NCBI RefSeq assembly: GCF_008831285.2
Contig: NC_045142.1
Location: 9,846,952-9,910,951, forward strand
Direction of reading: 5' to 3'
Source: Nymphaea colorata
Taxonomy: Eukaryota > Streptophyta > Magnoliopsida > Nymphaeales > Nymphaeaceae
Length of the DNA: 64,000 bases
The first letter of the stretch is position 1; each line of letters starts with the position of its first letter. Positions 1 through 11,562 of the stretch are shown here, piece by piece. The notes below the pieces were generated by a model. The model saw nothing but the letters and a program-made list of their open reading frames with translations. It was not told the DNA's origin and did no database searches. The position numbers and the translations under genes were made by a program.

Positions 1-99
1 GTAGAGTCATTTCCTTTATCTTGGCCTCTTTTTGTCTTTCTTTGTTTTGCATCCTTTTAAAAAAGGCAAACAGACGTTGGACTACTTGTTCTTTTCCTA

Positions 100-2440
100 T
101 TTTGAACACACTACAGTCTGTATAAAATTACAAATAGTGTATGGACCAATTTCATCTAATGTAACTGATCCAAGTATGATATCATGTCTATCATCATCTA
201 TCTGTACAAAGTTTGCACTGATTGTTTTCTTCCTATTTTTATCGGTATATTTAAGGCAAATTGTGTAGTCTTCTTTCTCTGTATATTGTTTCTACTTTGG
301 TGTCTTCAGGATAATATAGTCAATTGCTAATTATCTCTTTTTTGCAAAAATTCATGTTTGCACCTATATTAATGAAGGTTTGACCTTTTGTCCATTTTTT
401 CCTTTTATCTGGGACAATTTGGACTGTGATAATTATGCAAATGTTGGATAGGGAGATCTTTTTTATTTGTCTTATCTCTGAATTTTTAAGACTATTTTTT
501 TTGTATGAAATTTCAAAAGGTAATAGGAGTTGTACATTTCTCTTGTATAGCCTTTGCTACTTTCTTTGAGGTTGTGCACCTTTCTTAGTGTTTTAGAGCT
601 ATTCGGACTTAATTATATGAATAAATTTTCTCTATTTCAGAATTTGATTTCTCTTATTATGATTCTTCTAAGTTTGTAGTCTTTTCACTTCTTCCACTAT
701 GGATGATCTCGTACGTGATAGTTGATGTGAAATTATTGCAAAATTCATTTCTACAAACTAACTAGTCTGGTTCAGACTTTGATGTTGTGAACTGTTATGT
801 CTTCTTCTTTCTTTTTTTACACCATGCAGATTCGCCCTACTGCTACCAAATATGTTTTTGAAATGTTGATGATATCCAGTGTTTCATCGTCTTCTTCAAT
901 TTTTAGTTGAAACACATTTTTGTCTTAGAGACACTCTTCAAATTCTTCCTCATTTTCTGTTAAATCTCGAACTTGTTCGATCTCTAGGACTTTAAACATC
1001 ATTTTGATTTGTTTACGGCTTCTGCTAGGGCATTTGTTGGCATAATGGCCCTTTTTTGGCAAGCAAAACACCTGTCATCCTTTTTTTTTGTCATTGTTTC
1101 TTCTTGTTCTGAAGAATCTATAGAGCTTGAACTGCCTTTTCGTTTTGGTTCTTCTGAACTTTGGCTTGAATCTTCTTGATAGATTATGTTCTTATGTGCC
1201 ATCAATCTGACTATAGATATTTTTTTTGGCTTTGGGACATTCATTTTTTGCTCAAATTCTATAATATAACCTTTTTTTATTTCTTGTTGGCCTATCTGTT
1301 GCAAATCTACGAGAGTTAAACTTTCTACCAGTACATTTTTGTGAGATAGTTCATTCAGTACTATATTGCCAAGTGATTCTGGCAAAGAGGCAAGAAAGGA
1401 CATACTAATTGTTGGCAATGCATGTGCTCCTAGGCGGTATGCTTCATTGAGATAATCTTCGGCGTACTGTTCGAATTGGCTCATATCCTTCAACTTTCTT
1501 TTTCTGAACATAAGTCAGTCTGATGACTGATGTGCTAGCAGGTTGGGTTGTAACTCCAAAATTATCCGGTTTCCCAATACTGATAGGTCTTCTTGCATGA
1601 TCTCTTGTTTTTTCTAAGTCTGGTAAAAACTTCCACCAGTTTGTCACATGTCCTGAAAAGAAGAAGGGTAGTATTGTCCATGCATGTTTTAGAGACATCC
1701 TTTTCTGAGTAACTATCATATACAGGTGTTGAGCCTATAGTCGGATTACTTCGGCAACTTTTGTGATTGTGCATATATCGATGTTCAGAATTGGTATTTT
1801 TTATCCTAGAGAGTTCACATGTTTTTTTTTTTTTACTTCTGCATCCTCATGTAGCCTTTAGAATCCCCAACATCACTAAAATTAGGCATAAGATAAAAAT
1901 CTTTGTATGTCGGGGGTTTTGGTCAGACTAATGAAAGAGTATGGGCTAATTTCTTTGATCGACATGTTTTTGGAATGTGCTTGTAAGGCTTCTTTTTTTC
2001 ATGCCTTGAACTCTTTTTTCTCCACATCTAGGAGGGGCTTGATAGTTTTCATGTTATCATGGATGGCTTGGAGCTGTTTCTTAAATCCTCTTGTTTCCTC
2101 TTGAAGTGTTTTTCTGCATACATGCTTCAATGGATAAGATAGTTGAGTTGTTTGGTATTGTCATCCTGAATGACTGGGCTGAGTGTAGTAGTAGATGGCT
2201 TATGTTTGCTTTGAACTCGAGCATACCTTTCTGAACTTCATCTGTCATGGTAGTAGTATAGGTCATTTTTTGGGGGCCACTCTACTAAGGACATAATTTG
2301 CTCTTTCTAATCTTTCTGCTTTGGGTGATGCCATCATCTTCATCTTTACTGTAGAATTCCTGTTAGGGGATGATTCTCCTCAGAGAAATTTTTTATGGTT
2401 GGAAGTATCGGAGACAGGCTTAGTGACCTTATTGGTTGCA
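100..2440 (-). pseudogene. Degenerate Caulimoviridae-like coat/polyprotein relic
   Basis: Broken minus-strand coding sequence. The longest open piece (1511-999) ends in a CX2C half of a retroviral-type CCHC zinc knuckle; the GHX4C half follows in another frame, so a frameshift lies in the homopolymer run near 1048-1057. The overlapping pieces upstream (1719-1444 and 1774-1562) include an aromatic 'F-S-G-H-V-T-N-W-W' segment like the capsid core of plant pararetroviruses. Further upstream (about 2270-1907) are Lys/Glu-rich, coiled-coil-like stretches with stops. Downstream, 268-100 reads an 'ILG'-containing stretch that could be protease-like, and 1000-850 is acid-rich. Frameshifts and stops rule out a working protein. 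I infer an old endogenous pararetrovirus fragment; a Ty3/gypsy Gag is the main alternative. No reverse transcriptase is visible in the window. Confidence 0.55.
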
Positions 2441-2984
2441 ACTGTAACTCACACCCAAAAGTTTATAAAAGTAAGCTATTACTTGTTAAAATGAACTCCA
2501 AGCTCTGCCCTTGTGATGGAAGTTGATGTCATTGCTTCTCGTTGTTAAGTGAAGGACAATCTAGTTATCTTTCATTGTTAAGGAATAGTTTTATCTTATT
2601 GGGGCTAATTTGCAATTACTTTAACCTTTTCTTTTTAGGAGTGGTTGTTTGAGAATTAGGTGGAAAATTTGAGTGCTTAACTAAGGTCCTTCCAAAAATA
2701 AGTGGCTATTTGTTATGTGCTTTGAGTGGCTTTTTTATAATTTTTTTGCTTTTTAAACTAGTTCTCCATTGAGTGCTCAAAGAAGTAAAGGGCTGAAAGC
2801 AACTAAGTGCGCCAAATGGGCAGCCTAGTTTTGTATCTGGCCGTGGCCAAACTTCCCGAGCCTCTAGGGGCTCTATGCAGCTAAAATGGTAGCATGTGGT
2901 CGATATTGTTCCATGCCAAAATATTTGGCAGGCAAAACTTCTGTTGTTAGCACTGTGCTTATGATTGGGCCAATTCATCCCTTA

Positions 2985-3160
2985 GGAGCTGTTTGGAAAT
3001 AATAACAATATGTTATTGTTACATGTATTTCTTTCTGAGTAAATTTGTAAAACACTTTTTAAAGTGTCTAATAAATTTAACCAATTTTTGTGGTAGATAC
3101 ATAGAAGTGTAACCTAATGTTTCTATTCTCAAACAATGTTTCTATTCTCAAACAGCCCTC
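2985..3160. mobile_element. Tourist-like MITE (PIF/Harbinger type), 176 bp
   Basis: The ends are inverted: GGAGCTGTTTGG on the left, and the right end read in reverse is GAGGGCTGTTTGAGAA. The GG..TGTTTGG start is typical of Tourist MITEs. The flanks are TTA (2982-2984) and TAA (3161-3163), close to but not identical with a 3-bp TWA duplication. The right end carries a perfect 19-bp tandem duplication (3117-3135 and 3136-3154). Confidence 0.5.
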
Positions 3161-3163
3161 TAA

Positions 3164-3878
3164 GACACGTTTGATGGGAAGGTGTAGCTCCTTGCACATC
3201 AAACATGGTATCAAATTTGTTACTTTGGGGTGATTTCGAGAAACATTCCGAAAGTTCATCAATTTCGGAGCAAAAAAAATTGATGTTAGGATGAGCATTG
3301 CTTCTGCCGCAGCCGCCCTCCTCCTTGCCTCAGCCTCAATGCAGCACGAAGAATTATTTCACTTTACACATCCGCTCTGTTCAGGAAACAGAGCAATAAG
3401 TTGTCCCTATGATGGTGCAGCGGAACAGTGACACTGAAGGCGGGTTCCGTCTCGAACCGCTGGTGAAGAGAAAAAGGAAAAACAAACAAAGTTATCTTTG
3501 CAGAAGCAACAAATACGTGGTCGAGTTCTTCTTCAGCCTTATGCTGCTGTCATTGGGCTCCATCGTCTCGCTCAAGGGAAGGAATATGCCCCTAGCTCCA
3601 TGGGGAAGTTATACCAAAGCATAAGACAATTGGATACTTCTTACATAACTGCAGGCCCCGCTTCACTTGACAATGTAAAGGCCGAGCTCGTAAACCCTCC
3701 GCTGCCTTGTTTCAAGCTCGGCCAAGGTAGCCTCCCTTTGCCATAGAAGGGCACTACTAGTGCACCCGCTTCCAACAAAATGTTATACAAATGCATCTAC
3801 TGCCACAGAGGGTTTTAATCGGAGAGGTCCCAAGCATTGAAACCAAAAAAGAAGCAAAAAAGTTTGCAACTCGAAGGG
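3164..3878. other. Unassigned stretch left of the copia element
   Basis: No gene recognised. Short plus-strand open frames overlap here (3409-3624 and 3498-3746) with more balanced composition than their surroundings, but I see no known motif, no convincing splice sites and no upstream exon. It could be a pseudogene scrap. Confidence 0.3.
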
Positions 3879-3883
3879 TTTCC

Positions 3884-4357
3884 TGTAAGATCATTTGGTG
3901 GGCCGACATATGTCAATTAGGAATTTCAGACATTATGGCTGTCTTAACTTAAATATCCGCTTAAGTGATTGCATTTTGGGATATTACGTCATTTTAGATG
4001 GTATGGGGTAATTTTGAAATGTATAGATACCAGTACGCAATTACGGAGTCTTTGATGGACAGAATCCGTAATTGTCCTTATTATAAAATGGTAGTGGTCC
4101 CTGGGGTCGTGCAAGGGTTGCCTGAAACCTTGGTTTCTAGGGTTTTCCTCTTCCCCATCTGAGAGAAACCTCAAGCGCGCCGCACGTACCCTGGAAGACC
4201 CTGCTGCGATCTTCCCGTGCACCAGATCAGATGGATTCAGGTACGCTTCCACTTTAGTTTAAGGTTTCATTTATTTCAATGATTTAGCATGAGCATGATC
4301 CTGTTTAGGGTATATACGTTTGGTTTTGTATATGCGATATGGGGAAAAATCCCAACA
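3884..4357 (+). repeat. 5' LTR of copia-1
   Basis: 474 bp, TG...CA ends. It contains an ACGTCA bZIP-type core near 3985 and a TATA-like TATAAAA near 4082, so U3 lies left of this and transcription probably starts around 4110. It is the same length as the 3' LTR at 9537-10010. Confidence 0.95.
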
Positions 4358-4359
4358 AT

Positions 4360-4371
4360 TGGTATCAGAGC
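4360..4371 (+). other. Primer-binding site of copia-1
   Basis: TGGTATCAGAGC starts two bases after the 5' LTR. This is the standard plant copia primer site for initiator methionine tRNA. Confidence 0.9.
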
Positions 4372-4439
4372 CCATGTTCTTCGTTAAATCGTTGAATTTT
4401 TGGATGATTTTGTGTGTCTTCCCGTTGGGTTCTTCCCTG

Positions 4440-5213
4440 TTCTTCGGCTGCAAGTATTGTTTTCAAAAAAAAAATTGGGAAGGGGGCGACGGCCTCCATC
4501 GCATGGGCGATGGAAGCCGTCGGCTTCCGTAGCAACCGGAGAAAAGGGAGAAGGGGAGGAGCGCGTCGGCCGGGATGGGTGGGCAGCAACCGCCGGATTC
4601 GTACGGACCGGCCGCTTGCTTGCTGTGCGCCATGCCTTCGATTTCTGAAGGAAGGGCAGCGAGGGACGATGGCGGGAGAAAAAGGCTTTGCCCACCTCCG
4701 TCTGGCCACATCCAGCCTCGCCGGGGAGTCCACCATCGCCGGACGGCGCCGTGCAACGAACTGATGCCCACCCTCTGCCTGCCGGTGGCTTCTGGCCGCC
4801 GCTTCAGCCACCCATTCAAGCAAAAGGGGCAAAATCTGAGAAATAAGGGCTCGCCCGATTCCAGCACCCACCTTCGCAACTCCACCGCCGGGAGATTCCT
4901 CGTCACCGGACGGCGCCATGCCACCCGCCGGCGCCCACCCAAGGCCCCCGGAGGCCTACCGGAGGTGGTGAATATGTCGTTCGCTGCCGTTCGGCGTCTG
5001 GCAGGCGAACGGTGGTTTTCGGTCGAGTGGAGACGACGCTCGGGCGGTCGAGCTGGGTTGGACCGGGTCGGGTCTTGCAGACCCGATCCGGATCCATCAG
5101 ATTTTAAAAAAAAAAAAATCATTTTGCCGCCCGCCCGCGCCTCGCAGTTAAAAGATTTCGGACCGGGTCGGGGCTGGCAGGACCCGACCCGTATCCATAC
5201 GGCCTGGTTTTAA
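4440..5213. other. GC-rich leader block of copia-1
   Basis: About 770 bp, far richer in GC and CpG than the rest of the element. Long overlapping open frames occur in several frames on both strands, the expected result of stop-poor GC-rich DNA and not evidence of a gene. Internal similarities occur: a GACGGCGCC core near 4741 and 4909, and two GGACCGGGTCGGG segments near 5067 and 5159. It may be captured host sequence or an expanded leader; I recognise no protein domain. Confidence 0.5.
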
Positions 5214-5770
5214 AGCTCGAACCGGTTCATTCGGTTTCAGACCGGTTCAATCTGATTCAGAACCGATTCGGTTCGATTCAGACCGTTTCGGACCTTTTGG
5301 GGACCGATTCAGATCTTATCTGGACCGGTTCAGTTGTTTTTGGGACCGGTTCATTCAGTTTTAAAACCGATTCGGACCCTTTTCAGAACGGTTCAGTTGT
5401 TTTCAGACCGGTTCAGTTGATTTTCAGACCGATTCAGGGCATTTCAGACCGGTTTAATCAGTTTTAGAACCGATTCGAACCATTTTCAGACCGGTTCAGT
5501 TGTTTTCAGTCCGGTTCAGTGGATTTCAGACCGGTTCAGTTGATTTTCTGACCGATACAGGGCATTTTAGACCGGTTCATTCAGTTTTTGGACCGATTTT
5601 AGCCATTTTTTTACCCGGTTCAATGGGTTTCGGAACCGATACGGACAATTTTGAACGGTTTGTCCAATTTTTAGACCGGTTCAGCCCTATTTAGGGGCAT
5701 GTGGGTGTTCTAGTTGCGGTTTAAGAACGATAAGGGCCACTTTAAGGCCGATTCAATGGTTCTTGACCCA
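5214..5770. repeat. GACCGGTTCAG-type tandem array in the copia-1 leader
   Basis: More than 20 imperfect copies of a roughly 20-25-bp unit built on ACCGGTTCAG or ACCGATTCAG. A higher-order period is visible: the same order of sub-variants restarts at about 5345, 5448 and 5571 (spacings 103 and 123 bp). The core ACCGGT is palindromic. The array fades out after about 5770 into AT-rich DNA that runs to gag. Confidence 0.85.
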
Positions 5771-6522
5771 CTTAAGTACAATTATGGTATCGGTTTATAA
5801 AATTTTGGACTCTTTTGGGCCCATATCATTGAATCATTTGGTTTTGGATTTAATGTAGGGCAAATTTGTATGTAATTTGGTTTATGCATCAAGTTTTGGA
5901 TTCATGTAAGGCAATTTTGTATGTGTCACGTCATTGAATCATTTGGTTTTAGATTCAACGAATGACAAATTTTATATGTAATTTTAATTCATGTATCATG
6001 TTTTGTATGTTTTAAACTTGTGGGTGTACTTTAGATGAATATTTGGATTATGAATTTAATCTTTGGCCATGTCTATTGTTTAAAATGAGTACGTTTGTAC
6101 TTTATGTCGCCAAAGTGACCTCTGTTGTACGAATTTGCCTGTTTTGAACATTAGATGATAGTATACTTGATCCATGTGGACAATGATCAACCCAAAGGAG
6201 GATTGTTGTTTGGTCAGGTTTAAGTATACAGGACAATGAATATGTGATAATTTTTCAGGTTTCCATGTGAATAGCGAGTCAATCCAAAGATAGGCTCGTT
6301 GTTTGATATGGATAATTATCTATATTCATTGTTGACCAAGAATACCACTTATAGTTAGTATTTCAATCCAAAGATTGGATATTAACGTTGCACCGGTACC
6401 TTGTGATGGGATTTAGGCCATTGTATTTAAATTCATTTATATTTGTTATTTCATTTTTGTACATGTTTTGATTGTGAGCATGTTTGGTATTTTTTGTTCT
6501 TTGTACAGTGAGTTCTACTTCC

Positions 6523-7514
6523 ATGATATCTGCAAATTTGAGTACTGAGTTAAATGGTTCGAATTTTAAGGACTTGAAAGAAACTGTTATTATTGTTCTG
6601 GGTTGTATGGATCTAGACCTTGCATTTAGGGAGTTATGCCCACCTCATCCAACAGATCAAAGTTCCCATGAGGATAAGCGGTACTTTGAACGGTGGGAAC
6701 GCTCAAACCGCATGTGTCTAATGATCATGAAGATATCAATCCCAGAAAATTTTCGGGGCTCTATTACTGAAAATGCTAGTGCCAAGGCGTTCCTTGAAGA
6801 GATTGAAAAACGTTTTGCTAAAAATGAAAAGGCTGAAACAAGCACTCTTTTGAGTAAACTTGTGAAGCTGAAGTATAAAAGTAAGGGGAACATACGGGAG
6901 CACATTATGGAAATGTCTCATATTGCTTCAAAATTACAGGCGCTAGGTCTGAGGTTACCCGAAGACTTTATAGTGCATATGGTTCTTCTTTCTCTTCCAC
7001 CACAGTTTGGACAGTTTAAGTTAGTTATAACTGTCAGAAGGAGAAATGGACTCTTAATGAGTTCATTTCGCACTGTGTGGAAGAAGATGAGAGATTGAAT
7101 CATGATAGGATAGAAAGTGCTCACTTGGCTACTACGCCTAAAAGTAAGAAAATGAAGGCTATTAAGGAAGTTGCAGTTGATCATGCATCCATCAAGAAAC
7201 AAAAGAAGCATAAGGAAGGCAAATCAAGCTGCTTCTTTTGCAAGGATGAAGGTCATATGAAGAAGGATTGTACTAAGTATCACGCATGGCGTGAAAAGAA
7301 AGGTACGATTCTTACTTTGGTTTGTTCTGAGGTTAATTTAATTTCAGTACCAAGGCACTTGTGGGTAGATTCGGTTGCTACTACTCACATAAGTGTTTCC
7401 GTGCAGGGCTGCCTAAATTGTCGAACGTCAATTGATGCTGAAAGATTCATCTATGAGGGCGATGACATGAAGGCGAAGATTGAAGTCATAGCAGATTTTT
7501 TGAGTTATTGTTAA
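6523..7514 (+). pseudogene. copia-1 gag (UBN2-type) with zinc knuckle, frameshifted
   Basis: From the ATG at 6523 the first frame reads a copia-type Gag core of about 190 residues, ending at 7098. The match continues in a second frame (7077-7514), so a one-base frameshift lies near 7020. The second frame carries a CCHC knuckle (CX2CX4HX4C, 7230-7271, read as CFFCKDEGHMKKDC) and then a protease-like 'WVDSVATTHIS' near 7360. There the usual D-S-G active-site triad reads D-S-V, so the protease would be inactive. An in-frame alternative start at 6484 has no ATG. Known role: Gag packages element RNA into virus-like particles. Confidence 0.85.
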
Positions 7515-9135
7515 AGACTGGTTGTTATTTGAATTTGATAGAAACTTATGTAATACCGCCTTTTAGACGGAATTTGGTTGTTATTTCCTTACTGAACAAA
7601 TTTGGTTATTATTGTTCATTTAGAGGAAATAAATTTAAGTAGTTTCTGCATTCAAATTTGAATTCCACTGGTTCTTTGTCTAGTAGCGATAACTTTTATT
7701 TGTTTGATACGGTTGCTTCATATAATGAAACCTTGCATGTTACGTTTAGTGGTACTAAAAGAAAATTAGCCAAAGAAAATTCTGCTATGTTATGGCATTG
7801 GCGCTTAGGACATATCTCTGAAAAGAGAATATAAAGGCTTATGTCAAAAGGAATTCTTGAGTCCCTTGATTTTGCAGACTTTAATGTTTGCATTGAATGC
7901 ATAAAGGAAAAATGAACAAACATTAAGGGGTTATAAGTTTTTTTAATCCATTCAGTAAGTCTTTCTTTGAAAGAAAAACGTTCATTTCTTTGAGGATATT
8001 GAGTTTGGGAGGTGATCAGGTTATGAACATTGCTTTTGAAGAGGGACCTGAGTCCACTCTATTCAGAAGAAGGCAATGATGTCGATAAACTGAAGAACAA
8101 ACTCAACAACCTCAAGAAAATTAAGTAGAGGTGTCACTAAGGAAATCCATATATGGACTAAAGCAAGCTTTCCAGTCAATAGTATTACAAATTTCATTAA
8201 ATTACAGTTTCATTTGGTTTCGAGACTAATATGATTGACGAATATGTATACCAAAAGTTCAGTGGGCAAATTTATCTTTTTTGGTTTTATATGTCGATGA
8301 TATATTGCTGGCAAGTAATGATGTAGGCATATTGCATGAAACTAATAATTTTTGTCAACAAAGTTTGACATGAAAGATCTTGGTTGTGCATCTTTTGTAT
8401 TGGGGATCCAAATATTTCGAGATCATTCTCGGGGTATCTTAGATTATCACAAAAAGGTCTACATTGATAAGGTGCTTCAGTGATTTGACATGAAAGATTG
8501 TAAACCAGGAGATACTCCAGTTGCTAAAAAAAAAGTGAAATTGAATCTAAGGAAATGGAAAGGATTCCCTATTCGTTTGTTGTGGGAATTCTTATGTATG
8601 CTCAGGTTTGTACTCATTCGGATATTGCTTTTATCATTGGAATGTTAGGCAGATACTTAAGTGATCATGGTATGGATCATTGGGAAGCAGCCAAAAGGGT
8701 ATTGAGGTTCCTACAAAAAACAAAAGGTTTTATGCTCACATACATGAAGTCAGACCAGTGGGAGATCATTGGGTATTCAGATTCTGACTTTGCTGGGTGC
8801 CAAGATAATGGCATTCAATCAGGTTTTGTGATTGCAGAATTTTGTCACGAGGCTGCGCATTATGTATGGTATAGAAAGACCACTAAGGTTGTTGTGTGAC
8901 AATAATTCAGCAATCATGTACTCTTATAACAGCCATAGTTTGTCAAAGTCGAAGCACATCGACATTAAGTTTTTGGGCTGTTAAAGAGGGGATACAGAAT
9001 GGTCAGGTATCTTTAGAGTATATTGGGACAAACTCTATGATTGCGGATCCGCTTACCAAGGGTTTAACACATAAGGTCTTTCACGAACATGTTGTTCATA
9101 TGGGGGTGTTATCCTTGGATGATGTGCTGGTTTAG
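7515..9135 (+). pseudogene. copia-1 pol remnants: pre-integrase, partial RT, RNase H
   Basis: Fragments only. A GAG-pre-integrase segment (LWHWRLGHIS) lies near 7786-7830, followed by a stop. About 7920-8130 holds only scraps; the integrase core and the N-terminal RT are missing. From 8130 come a KSIYGLKQAF-type RT segment, an 'FDMKDLG..FVLGIQI' segment near 8365, and an RNase H region with 'YSDSDFAG' (frames 8555-8899 and 8896-9135) ending in 'ADPLTKGL'. Multiple frameshifts and stops. Confidence 0.85.
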
Positions 9136-9536
9136 TGGGAGTTTATATTTTGTTTACTCTTATGTATGGACACATATTCAGTTTTCTGTAGAATAAAGTT
9201 TGAAATTCTTTGGTTTCATTCTGTGTTTATGTGTTAGGTTTTGATCTTCATAAGGTTTTAAAGTTGGACCAGTTGAGAATAGACATGTTGTAATCACATT
9301 GCATGTAATTCTCATGCTATACATCCATATCAGATCTATGTCATTGATTATGTTAACATTTGTGATCATTGAAGGTTTAGCTAATTTTAATATAGTGAAA
9401 GCCGCTTTGGTTCTGTGTTGATATGGTCATGGACGAGATTGGTGAAAATGATGTTTAATAAGATAGCAATTATGAGCTCCTAAGGTTTTGTGTAATGTCT
9501 GAATGTATAAAGACATATTTGGCCCAAGTGGGAGAT

Positions 9537-10010
9537 TGTAAGATCATTTGATGGGCCGACATATGTCAATTAGGAATTTCAGACATTATGGCTGTCTTAA
9601 CGTAAATATCCGCTTAAGTGATTGCATTTTGGGATATTACGTCATTTTAGATGGTATGGGGTAATTTTGAAATGTATAAATACCAGTACGCAATTACGGA
9701 GTCTTTGATGGGCGGAATCCGTAATTGTCCTTATTATAAAATGGTAGTGGTCTCTGGGGTCGTGCAAGGGTTGCCTGAAACATTGGTTTCTAGGGTTTTC
9801 CTCTTCCCTATCTGAGAGAGACCTCAAGCGCGCCGCACGTACCCTGAAAGACCCTGCTGCGATCTTCCCGTGCACCAGATCAGATGGATTCAGGTACGCT
9901 TCCGCTTTAGTTTAAGGTTTCGTTTATTTCAATGATTTAGCATGAGCATGATCCTGTTTAGGGTATATACGTTTGGTTTTGTATATGCGATATGGAGAGA
10001 AATCCCAACA
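9537..10010 (+). repeat. 3' LTR of copia-1
   Basis: 474 bp, preceded directly by the polypurine tract. It differs from the 5' LTR at about 14 sites, for example GATG for GGTG near 9551 and GAGAGA for GGGAAA just before the end. Confidence 0.95.
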
Positions 10011-10015
10011 TTTCC

Positions 10016-11199
10016 ATCATAGAGAGAGAGAGAAGAGAGAAGCGGGCGACTAGCGAGAACCTCACCGGATTTTTGGTTGGTTGTCTCCTTGGTTGGACAG
10101 CAATGTTGCCACCCATTTTGCCTCAGTCTATTCTGTCACCGGTAGTCGGAACAGGAGTAGATAGATGTCACTCTGTGGTGTAGCCTGTGGTTGCAAGAAG
10201 TGTGGTTGCAAGAAGAGCAGGGATATAAGGAATAGAGAAAAATGAAAGAGAGAGAGAAAGAGAGAGCGAACGAACGGCGGTTTCGAGCATTTATCGAGTT
10301 ATTGGCTATTTCCTTTATCGCCCCAGAATTTTCAATAATTTGTGAAAAGTTGGTGCTTTTAAAACAATTGCATCATCACCACAAAACGTTTTATTAGATT
10401 AAAGAAAAAAAGGCTTATGCTCCACATGTTTCACCTTATCTCCAGAACCCATAACCATCAAACGAATAAACAAATTACTTAGAATCTTTATTCCATCCCA
10501 TCAAACGTAACCATCAAACGAATAAACAAATTACTTAGAATCTTTATTCCATCCCATCAAACGTTCAGCAAAAATAAAATGGACAACAAATTTCTCATTC
10601 CATTTATTCTTGAAAACATCTTTCAGTTCCAGGCTGTCAAACTTTACCATATTGAATTCGATTTAGTTAGGTTCTAGAATATTCCAACACCTTTGAGTCA
10701 TATTTTTTGAAACTAAAGTCAAAACTGGCGATCCTAATATTCAAGGCTTATACTTAAGCGGGTGGACTCTGATCTGATTTTTCGTTACAAAACCGCATAT
10801 GAAATTCCGATTCAATTAGCAAACTGGCTTTGATTGCTAAATTTAGCTTAGTGGATTCGAAACAAGGGATAAAAAGTATATTGGATTCAAAAAGTATATT
10901 GGATTCTTTAGGATTCTTGAGTTTGAGTTGTAAGAACTCTATTCATTTAAACTCGACTGGGTTCAACTAAATAGTGAATACTAAAATATAATGAGAGAAT
11001 AGTTAAACAAATAACCAATTAAACTAGTCAAACAAGTTACGGTGTTGAAAATAAGACAGACTTAACATAAACAAGCCAAATGAGTTATACCAGTCGAGTT
11101 TGAGCTCAATGCTGTATTGCTGAGTTGAGCTTGAACATGTTCTATGAGATTGATTGAAGTTTGAGCAGAGCTAAAGCTCCAGTTTTCTGAGTCGAATCA
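10016..11199. other. Intergenic DNA with a 56-bp tandem duplication
   Basis: No gene seen. AG-rich stretches lie at 10020-10045 and 10240-10265. A perfect two-copy tandem duplication occupies 10452-10507 and 10508-10563. The rest is AT-rich with no long open frame. Confidence 0.6.
10452..10563. repeat. 56-bp direct tandem duplication
   Basis: Two adjacent copies that look identical, each starting TAACCATCAAACG. Perfect identity suggests a recent duplication. Confidence 0.95.
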
Positions 11200-11562
11200 T
11201 GCTCCAGCTGACCCTTCTTCATCCCAAGGTGCACTTGCAAAGTGAAGTGAAAGGCCGCTGTCATGGACAATACTTTGCGGGTGCTTTGTGGGCTTTACAC
11301 GCACTCGAACAGAGGATCGACAAACAGGTGAAAAAGTCCCGAAGCCGCGACCGCCCAAACCAGGTCTGGGATGCGAAGGACCCGACAAATAGTCTCGGAC
11401 GAGCATCTCGCCGAAGTGGGGGGCACAGTGGTCAAGACTCGAGACTCGCCCGGGTGCCCAAACTCTGAAGCCGCGCAGGAACAAAGCCAGAAGAGGACCA
11501 GTCGAGTTGGAAGACGAAGACCCTTCGGCGCCTGTCTCCCTCTCCTTCTATACGGATTGGTG
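11200..11562 (+). promoter_or_regulatory. Promoter and 5' UTR region of the TMEM70-like gene
   Basis: GC- and CpG-richer DNA directly upstream of the ATG at 11563, ending in a CT-rich leader (CCTGTCTCCCTCTCC). Open frames on both strands (for example 11371-11673, which runs in another frame over the start) are composition shadows. No clear TATA box at a defined distance; the start of transcription is not resolved. Confidence 0.5.

Larger units (their letters stand above)
3884..10010 (+). mobile_element. Ty1/copia LTR retrotransposon (copia-1), complete ends, defective inside
   Basis: Two 474-bp LTRs begin TGTAAGATCA and end CCCAACA. They are flanked by a perfect 5-bp target duplication TTTCC (3879-3883 and 10011-10015). 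A primer-binding site TGGTATCAGAGC, complementary to initiator Met-tRNA, lies at 4360-4371, and a polypurine tract AAGTGGGAGAT at 9526-9536. By eye the LTRs differ at about 14 of 474 positions (3%), mostly transitions. Order inside: leader 4358-6522, gag to about 7514, then fragments of pol to 9135. Most of integrase and the first half of reverse transcriptase are absent, so the element is non-autonomous. Total 6127 bp. Confidence 0.95.

Noticed and set aside
4365..5213. Long open frames of 184-219 residues on both strands
   Set aside because: They overlap in several frames within a GC-rich stop-poor block of the copia-1 leader, show no domain and are low complexity (Arg, Pro, Ala). Composition explains them.
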